From assembly GCA_017519145.1 (NCBI GenBank), contig JAFWTA010000025.1, positions 1 to 64,000 on the forward strand: a stretch of DNA of 64,000 bases. Direction: 5' to 3'. A program made the translations under genes and the position numbers. Each line of letters opens with the position of its first letter. Within the stretch, counting starts at the first letter, position 1. Origin of the DNA: Ruminococcus sp. GTDB lineage: Bacteria > Bacillota > Clostridia > Oscillospirales > Ruminococcaceae. A model generated the notes under the pieces. The model was not told the origin of the DNA and searched no databases. It was given only the letters and a program-made list of their open reading frames with translations. This document shows positions 1 through 7,573 of this stretch, piece by piece.

Positions 1-11
1 AGGGGTGAATC

Positions 12-38
12 AAAAAACAGTCCGGTGGACTGTTTTTT
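12..38. terminator. Bidirectional intrinsic terminator
   Basis: A perfect hairpin with arms AACAGTCC/GGACTGTT and loop GGT is flanked by A6 on the left and T6 on the right, so it can terminate transcription from either side. It probably ends a gene lying left of the window. Confidence 0.8.
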
Positions 39-40
39 GA

Positions 41-75
41 GAGGGGACGCCCTGCAAGTGAGGGCGTCCCTTGAT
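41..75. repeat. GGGACGCCC/GGGCGTCCC hairpin
   Basis: The arms GGGACGCCC and GGGCGTCCC enclose a 9-nt loop. The sequence is related to the core of the dispersed palindromic repeat found at 108-180, 25300-25429 and 53506-53597. No coding potential is seen. Confidence 0.5.
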
Positions 76-107
76 TGAGCGGATGATAGTCACCACTATA
101 ATACGAA

Positions 108-180
108 TTTTTCGGGACGCCGAGGGCGGCGTCCCCTACATGTCCAATTTTTCGCATACGCGCTAAATTATGATTTAGCT
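108..180 (+). repeat. Dispersed palindromic repeat, partial copy (copy 1)
   Basis: It has GGGACGCCG/CGGCGTCCC arms followed by CCCTACAT and a tail ending AAATTATGATTT. This matches the right half of the full element at 25300-25429, including its 12-bp terminal inverted repeat. The left half is missing, so it reads as a truncated copy of a MITE-like or REP-like element. Confidence 0.65.
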
Positions 181-200
181 TACCAAGCGAATAAACACAA

Positions 201-231
201 CGCCCCGAGTGCTTTTCGGCACTCGGGGCGT
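201..231. terminator. Terminator-like hairpin after the MFS gene
   Basis: A 12-bp stem CGCCCCGAGTGC/GCACTCGGGGCG lies a few bases beyond the stop codon of the minus-strand exporter. The T tract on the minus side is broken (TTGTGTTTATT), so termination efficiency is uncertain. Confidence 0.6.
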
Positions 232-236
232 TAATT

Positions 237-1532
237 TTATCTATTGTTAAGCTTTTCCTGTTGTATATGTCTGCGCAGAAGCAGTGTGAACACTGTGCAG
301 ACCAGCACTCCGGCTATGCCGAGTATGCCCAGAAGCATTGCTGCTCCCGAGCCCTTGCCCTCTCCGAAAAGAGCGGTGAGGACACTTCCTGCGGACTGCT
401 CCGCCATCAGCGGCTCGGCAGCCCTGTCGATGAATACTCCGCTGAACAGTCCGCCTATGGGTATGGTAAAGAATTGCAGCGTATTACGGCAGGAGTAGAC
501 CCGTCCCTGCATATCCGCAGGGATAGTGCTGCGGAAGATAACGTCAAGCTGTGTACCCATGACAGGGATGAACAGCCAGCCGCAGACAGCTCCGACGCAC
601 CAAATTACAGGCTGATCCGTCAGCGCAAGCAGAAAATTCTCGGTGCTCATGGAGAAAAACAGCGACAGGCATATGAGCCTTACACGGCTTTTCGGAACAG
701 GCAGCGCTGAGGCTATAATGCTTCCGAGCAGCGCAGCTATGCCTGCACAGGCGTTTACCGCGCCGAGGGCTCCCTCGCCTCCCGACGCCTTTGGTATTAT
801 CAGCGCAGGAAGAGCCGCGGTGTAGGCTGATGCAATAAGGTTTATCCCAGACAGGAAGAATATGAGCTTCATGATGAGGGGATTATCCTTCAGCCAGCGA
901 AGTCCCGAGGCAGCAGAGCTGAGCAGGGACTGCTCCTGTTTATACGACCTTTCGGGCTCGGGTATCTTTATGAAGAACAGCAGTGCAGAAAAGGCTGCAC
1001 CGAAAGTGAGCAGGTCGGTGATGATGACAGCTCCGATGCCGCCCCATGCGTAAAGCAGAGTGGCAAAAACGGGGGTGAGTATGGTGTTCAGCGACTGTGA
1101 GAACGAGCGCAGGCCGCCTGTTTTCTGGTAATGCTCCTTTGGTATGAGCTGTGTTGCCGCGACCTCCGCCGCAGGCTGCTGTACCGTGTTCATAAGACCG
1201 CTCACAGCGTTGATGACATAGAGATGCCACGGACAGAGCTGTCCCGTCTTTATGAGCAGAAAGGCTGCTGCCGTTGTTATAGCTGCCAGCAGGTCACAGA
1301 CCAGCATGGTGCGTTTTTTGTTCCATTTGTCGCTGAGAGCTCCCGCAAATATGCTCATCAGCACATAGGGCGCGTATGAACATATCCTCAGCAGAGCGGT
1401 GCTCAGTGCAGAGCCGCTCCCGCGGTAGAGCCACAGCACCAGCGCATAGCTTGTCATTCCGCTTCCCAGCGCGGAAAGGGACTGTGTGCCCCATAATAAC
1501 AGATAGCTTTTTAATTCCTTTACAGTTTTCAT
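237..1532 (-). CDS. MFS drug exporter (MFS_3 / Mef-like family)
   Basis: A predicted 431-residue, roughly 12-helix inner-membrane exporter. The N-terminus (LLLWGTQSLSALGSGMTSYAL...), the cytoplasmic loop between helices 2 and 3 (SDKWNKKRTML, the MFS motif A position) and the central IPEPE loop resemble the MefA/EntS branch of the major facilitator superfamily, which exports macrolides and other drugs by proton antiport. The length is typical and the frame intact. The start is set by AAAAGGAG eight bases upstream of ATG. It is a single gene with a terminator-like hairpin behind it. Its 138-nt leader carries a 12-codon open frame and a foldable attenuator (see 1534-1645), which suggests antibiotic-inducible expression. 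The substrate cannot be told from sequence. Confidence 0.85.
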   Translation of the reverse strand: MKTVKELKSYLLLWGTQSLSALGSGMTSYALVLWLYRGSGSALSTALLRICSYAPYVLMSIFAGALSDKWNKKRTMLVCDLLAAITTAAAFLLIKTGQLCPWHLYVINAVSGLMNTVQQPAAEVAATQLIPKEHYQKTGGLRSFSQSLNTILTPVFATLLYAWGGIGAVIITDLLTFGAAFSALLFFIKIPEPERSYKQEQSLLSSAASGLRWLKDNPLIMKLIFFLSGINLIASAYTAALPALIIPKASGGEGALGAVNACAGIAALLGSIIASALPVPKSRVRLICLSLFFSMSTENFLLALTDQPVIWCVGAVCGWLFIPVMGTQLDVIFRSTIPADMQGRVYSCRNTLQFFTIPIGGLFSGVFIDRAAEPLMAEQSAGSVLTALFGEGKGSGAAMLLGILGIAGVLVCTVFTLLLRRHIQQEKLNNR

Positions 1533-1533
1533 T

Positions 1534-1623
1534 GGCTTTGCTCCTTTTAATTGATTTTACCGGCAAGCAAAGCCCGAGGGTATCAGATAACCTCCATGCA
1601 GTTCCCTCAAGCCTTGCATGGAG
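1534..1623 (-). promoter_or_regulatory. Candidate translational attenuator of the exporter
   Basis: In the minus-strand mRNA the segments CTCCATGCA (1623-1615) and TGCATGGAG (1600-1592) form a perfect 9-bp stem. Downstream, GGCTTTGCT (1574-1566) pairs perfectly with AGCAAAGCC (1542-1534), covering the end of the Shine-Dalgarno sequence and the spacer before the exporter ATG. An alternative pairing, GAGGG (1608-1604) with CCCTC (1580-1576), would compete. This is the four-segment layout of erm-type attenuators. The pairings are visible in the sequence; the switching behaviour is inference. Confidence 0.55.
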
Positions 1624-1645
1624 CTGAAACGATGCATAAACGCAT
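1607..1645 (-). CDS. 12-residue leader peptide
   Basis: A short open frame, MRLCIVSAPCKA followed by TGA, lies in the exporter leader. It starts 7 nt after GGAAGGA, a good ribosome binding site, about 25 nt after the predicted transcription start. Its last codons run through the upstream arm and into the loop of the first attenuator hairpin. A ribosome stalled on it would therefore open that hairpin. Leader peptides of this kind control erm and mef resistance genes. It has no similarity that I recognise to a named leader peptide. Confidence 0.5.
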   Translation of the reverse strand: MRLCIVSAPCKA

Positions 1646-1676
1646 TTTTGTATCCTTCCTTTCGTTTTTTTACTTT

Positions 1677-1706
1677 ATTATATCACCCGAAAGCGTAAAT
1701 TGTCAA
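1677..1706 (-). promoter_or_regulatory. Promoter of the MFS exporter
   Basis: On the minus strand: TTGACA, an 18-bp spacer ending TGA, then TATAAT (extended -10). Transcription should start near 1670, giving a leader of about 138 nt. Confidence 0.75.
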
Positions 1707-1769
1707 ATAAAGGTGAAAAAAACGCAAAAAACAAGGGGATATATATGCTAAAAACTGTATATTTGACAA

Positions 1770-1798
1770 TTGACGGAAAAGATATTGTTTGTTATAAT
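1770..1798 (+). promoter_or_regulatory. Promoter of the lipoprotein gene
   Basis: TTGACG, a 17-bp spacer and TATAAT, about 48 bp before the ATG at 1847. Together with the oppositely directed promoter at 1677-1706 and the exporter leader it fills the 1533-1846 intergenic region. Confidence 0.75.
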
Positions 1799-1846
1799 AT
1801 AAATGTAATTTGAATTTTCATTCAAAAAACAGGAGGTATATGAGAA

Positions 1847-3169
1847 ATGAAGAAGACTGATCTGAAGCTTATTGCTTGTCTGCCGCTGGCTGCTGTACTG
1901 GTAAGCTGTGGCAGAACTGCCATCGACCCCAATGACTATGTTGAGGTAACATTCGATGGTATGGACACTGTTGCCTATGCTCATGCTGAAGTGGATTATG
2001 AGAAAATGGTAACAGACAACCTCAAGGCTTTCGGCATCAAGAGCAAGAAGGACGACCACGCCATCGAGAGAGCTGCCGGCAAGCTGGAAAAGTATCTCAG
2101 CGGCGAACTGGACAAGTCCTCAAACCTCTCCAACGGCGACGAGATCGTGTTTGAGTGGGATGATGACGATGTTGAGAAGCTTGAAAAGAAGTACAAGATC
2201 AAGCTCAAGGTAAGCGACAAGACAATTACTGTAAAGGATCTTGACGAGCCCAAGAAGTTCGATCCCTTCGACTATCTTGATGTAAGCTTTACAGGCATTG
2301 GCCCCGACGGTCAGATACAGCTGGATTACAGCGATCTCCCCGTTGATTATGTTTCATTCTACGCTGATCCCAGCTACGGACTCAGCAACGGCGACAAGGT
2401 AAAGGTCACATTCGGCTACAGCGAGGACAGTGCTAAGGACGAGTGCTTCAGCCAGGGATATATGCCCGAGAAGTACGAGAAGGAATACACTGTTGAGGGA
2501 CTCCAGCAGTACGCTGCAAAGATCTCAGAGATCGAGAAGAAGTCCTACGACAAGATGGACAAGTACGCTCAGGACCGCTTCATGGAAGACGTTGAGGACA
2601 ACTGGGAGAACAAGGAACTCAAGGATATCGAGCTCCTCGGTGTAAATCTCTATGTTCCCAAGGAAGAGAATTACAGCATGAAGAACGCTCTCTGCTATGT
2701 ATATAAGGTAACTACCACACTCAAGGGTGAGAAGGCAGAGGAGGAGCCTGCAACAGAGGCTGCTTCAACCACCGCAGAGGCTGCAACAGAAGCTCCCACA
2801 ACTACATCCGAGGAAAAGAAGGACGAGGGAACCACAACAGCCAAGGCTGACGAGAAGAAGGAAGAAGCAACAGAGGCTGCAACCGAGAAGAAGGAAGAGA
2901 AGAAGGAAGAAGCTAAGAAGGGTGAGAAGGTATACTACTACTTCGCTTACTACCAGAATGTTCTCACTCCCGGAGACCCCGACAAGGAGTATGACGCTCA
3001 GAGCTACAACGAGCCCAGCTACTCCAATTTCTTCGGCGTATCAGGTGATGCTTTCGCAATCGACGACGTTCTCTATGTAGGATATGAGAACCTTGACGAC
3101 CTCTACAAGGCTGTTGAGGACAAGTTCTACTACGAGTGCAAGGTAGAGACAAATATCAAGAAGAAGTAA
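1847..3169 (+). CDS. Secreted lipoprotein with Lys/Glu/Ala/Thr-rich segment
   Basis: 440 residues beginning with a lipoprotein signal (MKKTDLKLIACLPLAAVLVSC, lipobox LVSC with Cys21), so it should be anchored to the outer face of the membrane. Two related stretches follow, each a beta-rich segment of the type YVEVTFDGMDT... and YLDVSFTGIGPDG... with SNGD motifs (about residues 27-130 and 140-225). A low-complexity region rich in EEPATEAASTT and KKEEKKEE lies around residues 300-365, and a folded C-terminal part carries several Tyr. A sound AGGAGG site precedes the ATG. I do not recognise a named family with catalytic residues; a cell-surface structural or ligand-binding role is possible. Monocistronic: its own promoter before it and a strong terminator behind. 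Confidence 0.8.
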   Translation: MKKTDLKLIACLPLAAVLVSCGRTAIDPNDYVEVTFDGMDTVAYAHAEVDYEKMVTDNLKAFGIKSKKDDHAIERAAGKLEKYLSGELDKSSNLSNGDEIVFEWDDDDVEKLEKKYKIKLKVSDKTITVKDLDEPKKFDPFDYLDVSFTGIGPDGQIQLDYSDLPVDYVSFYADPSYGLSNGDKVKVTFGYSEDSAKDECFSQGYMPEKYEKEYTVEGLQQYAAKISEIEKKSYDKMDKYAQDRFMEDVEDNWENKELKDIELLGVNLYVPKEENYSMKNALCYVYKVTTTLKGEKAEEEPATEAASTTAEAATEAPTTTSEEKKDEGTTTAKADEKKEEATEAATEKKEEKKEEAKKGEKVYYYFAYYQNVLTPGDPDKEYDAQSYNEPSYSNFFGVSGDAFAIDDVLYVGYENLDDLYKAVEDKFYYECKVETNIKKK

Positions 3170-3200
3170 GACCCAAGACAGATACCCATATATAAATTCT

Positions 3201-3240
3201 GCCCCTGAGAGCTGAAAAGCGCTCAGGGGCATTGTTTTAT
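3201..3240 (+). terminator. Intrinsic terminator of the lipoprotein gene
   Basis: The stem GCCCCTGAG/CTCAGGGGC is followed by ATTGTTTTAT. The same stem core recurs in the terminator after guaB at 51769-51810. Confidence 0.8.
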
Positions 3241-3851
3241 CCGTTCATGATACAGTCGTACACTTCGCTGACGTCAGTTTTGCTTTCGGCAGCCTTGTCC
3301 AGCTGTCTTGCTGCGTATAATTTCACGGCAGCCTCTGCCGCAGAGGGGCAGTGCTCCCTGAATTTATCAAAGACGCAGCTCCCTGCACCCTGCTCCATAT
3401 TTCTCAGTTCGTAATACGCCTGTATGGTGAGCTGGAATTTTTCAGGCTCTCCGCCCTCATAAATGCAGCTGACATTCTTTGATGAATAGTAAGGCTCAGA
3501 CTTTACCAGATGCGTCATTCCGCAGTAGCTGTCCGCAGCAGCAAAGTGTACTCTTTTGATATTCGACATTATTATGGTGCCCATGCACATAGGACAGGGC
3601 TCCATGGTCGAATACAGCGCCAGTTTTTTCGGATCATATTCCGAAGTATCCAGACGTCTTAAGATCCCTGCTTCTGCGTGAGCGAGCCTTTTATTCGGGA
3701 TATGGGGCTCATTGTTCCTGTTATGTTCGCACATAATGATCCTGCCCTCCGAGTCACAGAGCACTGCGCCGATAGGTGGACTGCCCTGTACGAAGGCTTC
3801 CCATGCCTCTCTGAAGGCAGCCTGCCATATTTCCGACAGTTCATTCCACAT
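3237..3851 (-). CDS. Nucleoside/cytosine deaminase family protein
   Basis: 204 residues with the zinc-dependent deaminase signature: HAEAGIL (His and Glu of the active site) and, 35 residues on, TMEPCPMCMGTI (the PCxxC zinc ligands). The family includes tRNA adenosine deaminase, guanine deaminase and cytosine deaminase. The protein is longer than TadA (about 150-165 residues) because of a C-terminal helical extension, so the substrate is uncertain. I use the internal ATG at 3851 because AAGGAGGT lies seven bases upstream; the longer open frame to 3908 would overlap the neighbouring esterase. Probably co-transcribed with the upstream esterase (24-bp gap). Confidence 0.8.
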   Translation of the reverse strand: MWNELSEIWQAAFREAWEAFVQGSPPIGAVLCDSEGRIIMCEHNRNNEPHIPNKRLAHAEAGILRRLDTSEYDPKKLALYSTMEPCPMCMGTIIMSNIKRVHFAAADSYCGMTHLVKSEPYYSSKNVSCIYEGGEPEKFQLTIQAYYELRNMEQGAGSCVFDKFREHCPSAAEAAVKLYAARQLDKAAESKTDVSEVYDCIMNG

Positions 3852-3874
3852 AAGAGCACCTCCTTGCGAGATCA

Positions 3875-4747
3875 TTATTCCGAGATGAGTGTTCTGAAAA
3901 AGGCGCACATATCATCGTTAGCCTGTGCAGCCTCGGCAAGTCTCACATTGCAGTGGAAAACGTGTCCGAGAGGCTCTTTTTCGGTGCCGTAGAGCTTATA
4001 CTCGTACCTGACGCCTGCTTTTCCGAGGCGCTCCGCAAAGCGGACGGACTCATCCCTGAGGAAGTCACCCACGGCAGTCATAAGGAAGCAGGGCGGAAAG
4101 CTGCTGCCGACCATATCCACCACATTGAGTCTTTCCAGCATAGCGGGATAGTCCTCTTTTTTGAGGAAGTCTCTCAGCGTGGAAACGGTCTTTGAATCCT
4201 TTGCCTTATAAAGACCGCAGCAGAGCCCCAGCCCCTTCAGCCTGAGTCCCTCGGGAACGGTAAAATCGTAGTACTCCGCGTACTTTCTGTCGGTAATGAT
4301 GAGGGCATATATCGCCATCCCCAGAGCACCTGCGGAGTCTCCAACGCCGAAGATATTATCGTTGTCGAAGCCGTACCTGTCCGCATTTGCAATGAGCCAG
4401 TGAAAGACATCATTTGTGTCCTCATAGGGAGCGGGATATGTATATTCGGGAGCCAGCCGATAGGAGTAGTTCACCACGGCAAATCCTCTTTTTGCAAGCT
4501 CCATGCAGTAGAACTGATACACGTTCTTGTCACCGTAGACCCAGCCTCCCCCGTGGAAGCTGACGATGACGGGGAGCTTACCGCTCAGTGCCTTCGGTCT
4601 GTACACATCGAGGACATTCCACTGGCTGTCGCTGCCGTACTGTATATCATCGAATCGCTCCACCCCGGGAGGAGTGGTGAGACCTGCGTCACGCTCGGCA
4701 TCGCTTACGGCGCACATCTCCCTGAAGATAATACTTTTTCTTGACAT
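3875..4747 (-). CDS. Alpha/beta hydrolase (HSL-type esterase)
   Basis: 290 residues of the hormone-sensitive-lipase/BD-FAE branch of alpha/beta hydrolases. Visible motifs are the oxyanion-hole HGGGW in VSFHGGGWVYGDK, the nucleophile elbow GDSAG, and a late acid/base region with AVGDFL and GHVFHCN, whose His likely completes the triad. Such enzymes hydrolyse short acyl or aryl esters, for instance acetyl groups on plant polysaccharides or small metabolites. There is no signal peptide, so it should be cytoplasmic. AAGGAG lies upstream of the ATG. It sits just downstream of the two-component pair and upstream of the deaminase, all on the minus strand with short gaps, so they may share a transcript. 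Confidence 0.8.
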   Translation of the reverse strand: MSRKSIIFREMCAVSDAERDAGLTTPPGVERFDDIQYGSDSQWNVLDVYRPKALSGKLPVIVSFHGGGWVYGDKNVYQFYCMELAKRGFAVVNYSYRLAPEYTYPAPYEDTNDVFHWLIANADRYGFDNDNIFGVGDSAGALGMAIYALIITDRKYAEYYDFTVPEGLRLKGLGLCCGLYKAKDSKTVSTLRDFLKKEDYPAMLERLNVVDMVGSSFPPCFLMTAVGDFLRDESVRFAERLGKAGVRYEYKLYGTEKEPLGHVFHCNVRLAEAAQANDDMCAFFRTLISE

Positions 4748-4759
4748 TGCGCTGTCTCC

Positions 4760-5563
4760 TTAAAGGGACTTTATCCTGTCGGCAGAGTCGCTTATCTCAG
4801 CCCACGAATAGTCTATCATATACTCGCCGTGATAGGAATTCATGGCAGCCGCATCCCCTGCAAAGAGGTCATAGAGGTCGCAGTCCACGGCTTCCTTGTT
4901 CACCTGTATCTGGCGGTTCTGCTTGATGATGACGTTGTGGAAGCCTGCCGACTCAAGATCCTTTATGAGGTCCGAGACATACTGCGACACCTTTTTGGAG
5001 GTGGGTCTGTCGAAGTCCTCCACTTCAAGGACGTCCGCAGCTATCTCCTTGCTGGTGACGGGATAGCCGCACTGGTCGATGAGATAGGCGAATATTTCCT
5101 TGGAAATGGTCCTTGAAAATTTAAGGGGAGCGTCCTCATTGCCGAATACGCGGAAGTTGCCGAAGGTACGCACCTTCAGCTTGCCGCTTTCCTTTTTCTC
5201 GGGCTCGGGGAGGTATCTGAAGTTGTCGAATTCGTTCCTGATATCCTCCTCTGTATAGGGCTTCATTATGTAGCCGCTGGGACGCATCTGGATAGCGGCA
5301 AAGGCATATTCCGAGTAACTGGTGACGAACACGATATTGCAGTGAGGAGAAGCCTTTTTCAGCTCTATCGCCACCTGTATGCCCGACATCTTTCCTATGC
5401 GGATATCGAGAAAAGCGGCATCAAATGTGTCCTTTTCCTCATATTCGAGGAACTGGGAGGCTCTTCGGAAGGCAACTATCTCCGCATCGGGCTTTACCTT
5501 GTGCAGAGTCTCTACCAGCATCTGAAGTGCGTATCTTTCGTCGTCAATTGCCAGAATTTTCAT
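4760..5563 (-). CDS. Response regulator with SARP-like output domain
   Basis: 267 residues. The receiver domain (about 1-120) shows the acidic pair in AIDDERY, the phospho-acceptor Asp in AAFLDIRIG, the Thr/Ser switch in FVTSYSEYA and the Lys in YIMKPYTEED. After a short charged linker, the output domain begins KLKVRTFGNFRVFG... and continues with TSKEIAADVLEVEDFDRPTSKKVSQYVSDLIKDL, which resembles the winged-helix part of SARP/BTAD regulators rather than a LytTR or AraC domain. The start at 5563 follows AAAGGAG; the frame open to 5617 is not used. It overlaps the 3' end of the kinase gene by 20 bp, so the pair is translationally linked. Confidence 0.85.
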   Translation of the reverse strand: MKILAIDDERYALQMLVETLHKVKPDAEIVAFRRASQFLEYEEKDTFDAAFLDIRIGKMSGIQVAIELKKASPHCNIVFVTSYSEYAFAAIQMRPSGYIMKPYTEEDIRNEFDNFRYLPEPEKKESGKLKVRTFGNFRVFGNEDAPLKFSRTISKEIFAYLIDQCGYPVTSKEIAADVLEVEDFDRPTSKKVSQYVSDLIKDLESAGFHNVIIKQNRQIQVNKEAVDCDLYDLFAGDAAAMNSYHGEYMIDYSWAEISDSADRIKSL

Positions 5564-6860
5564 TGTTTTTCTCCTTTGGGATAAGTATGATACATTCCGT
5601 TCCCTTATCGGGTACACTGTTGATTATGAGCTTTCCGCCGCACTCATCGCTGAGGCGCTTGCGGACATTTGCGATACCTACATGGCTGGCGTCAAGATCC
5701 CCTATCGCATGGATATCAAATCCTGCGCCGTCGTCGGAAATAGTTATCTGATGGAACTGTTCATTCTCCTCGGTGACCACCCTTACGGTGCCGCAGCCGC
5801 TTTCCGAGCCGTTGATACCGTGCTTCACGGCGTTCTCGACCATAGGCTGGAGGGTCAGGACGGGCAGCATGAACATATCGTCCCTGATATCGAATTCCAC
5901 ATTCAGGTCCTCGTCAAAGCGGAGCTTTTCAAGAGAGAGATAGACCTTTGTGTGCTCCAGCTCCTCCTTGATGGAGACAAGCCCCTGACGGCTGAGTGAG
6001 TCCACGTTCTTTCTCAGGTATTTCGAGAAGTCGATGAGGGCGCTCTTGGTCTTTTCTGGGTCCTTGTCGCAGAGGTAGATGATAGAGGTGAGCGAGTTGT
6101 ACATGAAGTGGGGCTGTATCTGAGAGAGGGCGATGAGCCGCCTGCTCCTTTCCAGCTCAAGCTCGCTGGTACGGAGCTTTACCTTGGTCTCGCTCTGATA
6201 TATAGCTACCAGATAGAAATAGTATATGATAACGTCGAGGGCAACTATCTCGTCCATAAGGTCAACGACGATGTATGCCGCCTCGAGGTAACATTCGAGG
6301 ATGGTGAGGAAAACGATGAACACTACCGCAACGCCCTTGCTCATCTGTTTTTCCTTGAGGAAGATGATGGAGTATCTCAGCAGGAGCAGCAGATACAGCA
6401 TACCTACGAAATAGGGCAGCAGGAACAGCAGGTCATCGTGGAAATCCAGATGCTTGTCGTAGTGGAAGATATACTTGGGACCGAACAGATTCACCGCTTC
6501 GGCAGCGATGAGGATGAGCTCGGGGAGAAATGTTATGTATTTCTTTTTTATGGGGGCTATGAGCAGCAGCAGCGTATACGCTATCATGGGGAACAGTATA
6601 TGCTCTGCGGTGGACCTGATGTACATGAACCACACGGCGGTAGTGCCCCGATAGTCCATGGTCTCATCGTACACCCTCATGAAGAACCATTCCTTCAGCT
6701 CCGTATTCACGACGATGATGGTGAGCATAACGACAATGACAGCGATATGCTCGGAGCCCCGGGGACTTTCCTTTCGGTTCTCTATGAGCATGATGACGAT
6801 ACCGATTATCATAGCTGCGGAGATAAAGTTATAGGTCAGAAGATGAGATAAAAGCTCCAC
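5544..6860 (-). CDS. Multi-pass sensor histidine kinase (LytS/YpdA type)
   Basis: About 438 residues. The N-terminal half has around seven hydrophobic segments (residues 10-215), a 7TM-type sensor without a clear extracellular domain. The His-kinase box follows (LSQIQPHFMYNSLTSIIYL, phospho-acceptor His in QPHF), then an HATPase_c domain with VENAVKHGI (N box) and DDGAGFD (G1 box). This is the family that pairs with cytoplasmic regulators in sugar or peptide sensing. The open frame starts at ATG 6875, but that codon has no ribosome binding site. The GTG at 6860 has AGGGGGG six bases upstream, so I prefer it. Co-transcribed with the response regulator, with overlapping ends. Confidence 0.85.
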   Translation of the reverse strand: MELLSHLLTYNFISAAMIIGIVIMLIENRKESPRGSEHIAVIVVMLTIIVVNTELKEWFFMRVYDETMDYRGTTAVWFMYIRSTAEHILFPMIAYTLLLLIAPIKKKYITFLPELILIAAEAVNLFGPKYIFHYDKHLDFHDDLLFLLPYFVGMLYLLLLLRYSIIFLKEKQMSKGVAVVFIVFLTILECYLEAAYIVVDLMDEIVALDVIIYYFYLVAIYQSETKVKLRTSELELERSRRLIALSQIQPHFMYNSLTSIIYLCDKDPEKTKSALIDFSKYLRKNVDSLSRQGLVSIKEELEHTKVYLSLEKLRFDEDLNVEFDIRDDMFMLPVLTLQPMVENAVKHGINGSESGCGTVRVVTEENEQFHQITISDDGAGFDIHAIGDLDASHVGIANVRKRLSDECGGKLIINSVPDKGTECIILIPKEKNNENSGN

Positions 6861-6899
6861 AGTATCCCCCCTCATTATTAAAAATAAATATATAATAGC

Positions 6900-6928
6900 A
6901 TTATATCACATTATGCACTGTTTGTAAA
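6900..6928 (-). promoter_or_regulatory. Promoter of the two-component operon
   Basis: On the minus strand: TTTACA, a 17-bp spacer and TATAAT, upstream of the kinase start. Confidence 0.65.
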
Positions 6929-7061
6929 GAAAAGAATTGCCGCTTTTTGTGAATTTTTTTGTTAAAGCCCTGCCGCTGCCCGTCATACGCCCTCGAACTT
7001 TCCGCATTTTCCGCGGTTTTTTACATTTTTTCAAAAAAATGTGAAAAATGCTGTATTTTTG

Positions 7062-7092
7062 TTGAACCATGTGGAACAGGTTATGATATAAT
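7062..7092 (+). promoter_or_regulatory. Promoter of the candidate non-coding RNA
   Basis: An extended -10 TGATATAAT at 7084-7092 with TTGAAC at 7062-7067 (19-bp spacer). The predicted start is near 7099. No protein gene follows before the terminator at 7349-7378. Confidence 0.6.
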
Positions 7093-7098
7093 AATTAC

Positions 7099-7378
7099 GG
7101 GATATGATAAGTATATATCGTGATAGTAGATAAGCGAGGGCGTATGTGCCGCAGCACGGCAGGGGGGTTACAGTCGTGGTGCGTTATGATAATATCGCCG
7201 CTGTGTGCCTTGCGTCCTCCTTGCTACGCTATCACCCTCTACGTTATTTATGGCTCCGTTCCTCCTCTCAGCAGTCACGGAGCAATTAAATATGATAATT
7301 TCTTTCAAGGGGTTGTATTTATCTTCATTGTTCCTAAGTTGTGTGTATGCGCAGTCATAGTTGACTGCGCCTTTTTTT
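7099..7378 (+). ncRNA. Candidate structured non-coding RNA, about 280 nt
   Basis: This 280-nt segment has its own promoter and a perfect intrinsic terminator. The next gene (GH74) has a separate strong promoter 105 bp further on, so this is not simply its leader. Internal pairings seen are TGCCG/CGGCA around 7148-7163, GAGGG at about 7136 with CCCTC near 7231, and GGCTCCGT/ACGGAGC enclosing about 17 nt at 7250-7281. The 106-codon frame over 7120-7440 has no ribosome binding site, runs through the terminator and looks unlike a protein. It does not match tmRNA, RNase P RNA or SRP RNA by the conserved sequences I know; a divergent 6S RNA is not excluded. Family unknown. Confidence 0.5.
7349..7378 (+). 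terminator. Perfect intrinsic terminator of the candidate RNA
   Basis: GCGCAGTCA, loop TAGT, TGACTGCGC, then C and seven T residues. A textbook rho-independent terminator with no protein gene before it. Confidence 0.9.
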
Positions 7379-7482
7379 GTCCTGACGCCCGCAGCGGCAC
7401 CGCCTTAAAAAACTGTTCATTTTTGGCTTCTGCAAAATAATATTCTCATTATATCCGATAGTGTCATAACGCCGAAATCCCA

Positions 7483-7511
7483 TTGACACCGCGATTTTTA
7501 AATGCTAAAAT
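7483..7511 (+). promoter_or_regulatory. Promoter of the GH74 gene
   Basis: TTGACA, a 17-bp spacer ending TGC, and TAAAAT; the ATG follows 62 bp later. Confidence 0.8.
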
Positions 7512-7573
7512 GAAGTCGGAAAGCAAACGTGAAAAGATCATACTCCATATAAAAACAGAAAGGAAGATCACAC

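Noticed and set aside
6108-6851. 247-codon plus-strand frame
   Set aside because: Antisense to the sensor kinase; composition mirrors its hydrophobic codons.
7120-7440. 106-codon frame on the plus strand between the kinase and GH74 genes
   Set aside because: No ribosome binding site, passes through a perfect terminator, and the product is low-quality Cys/Ser-rich sequence. Treated as non-coding RNA region.
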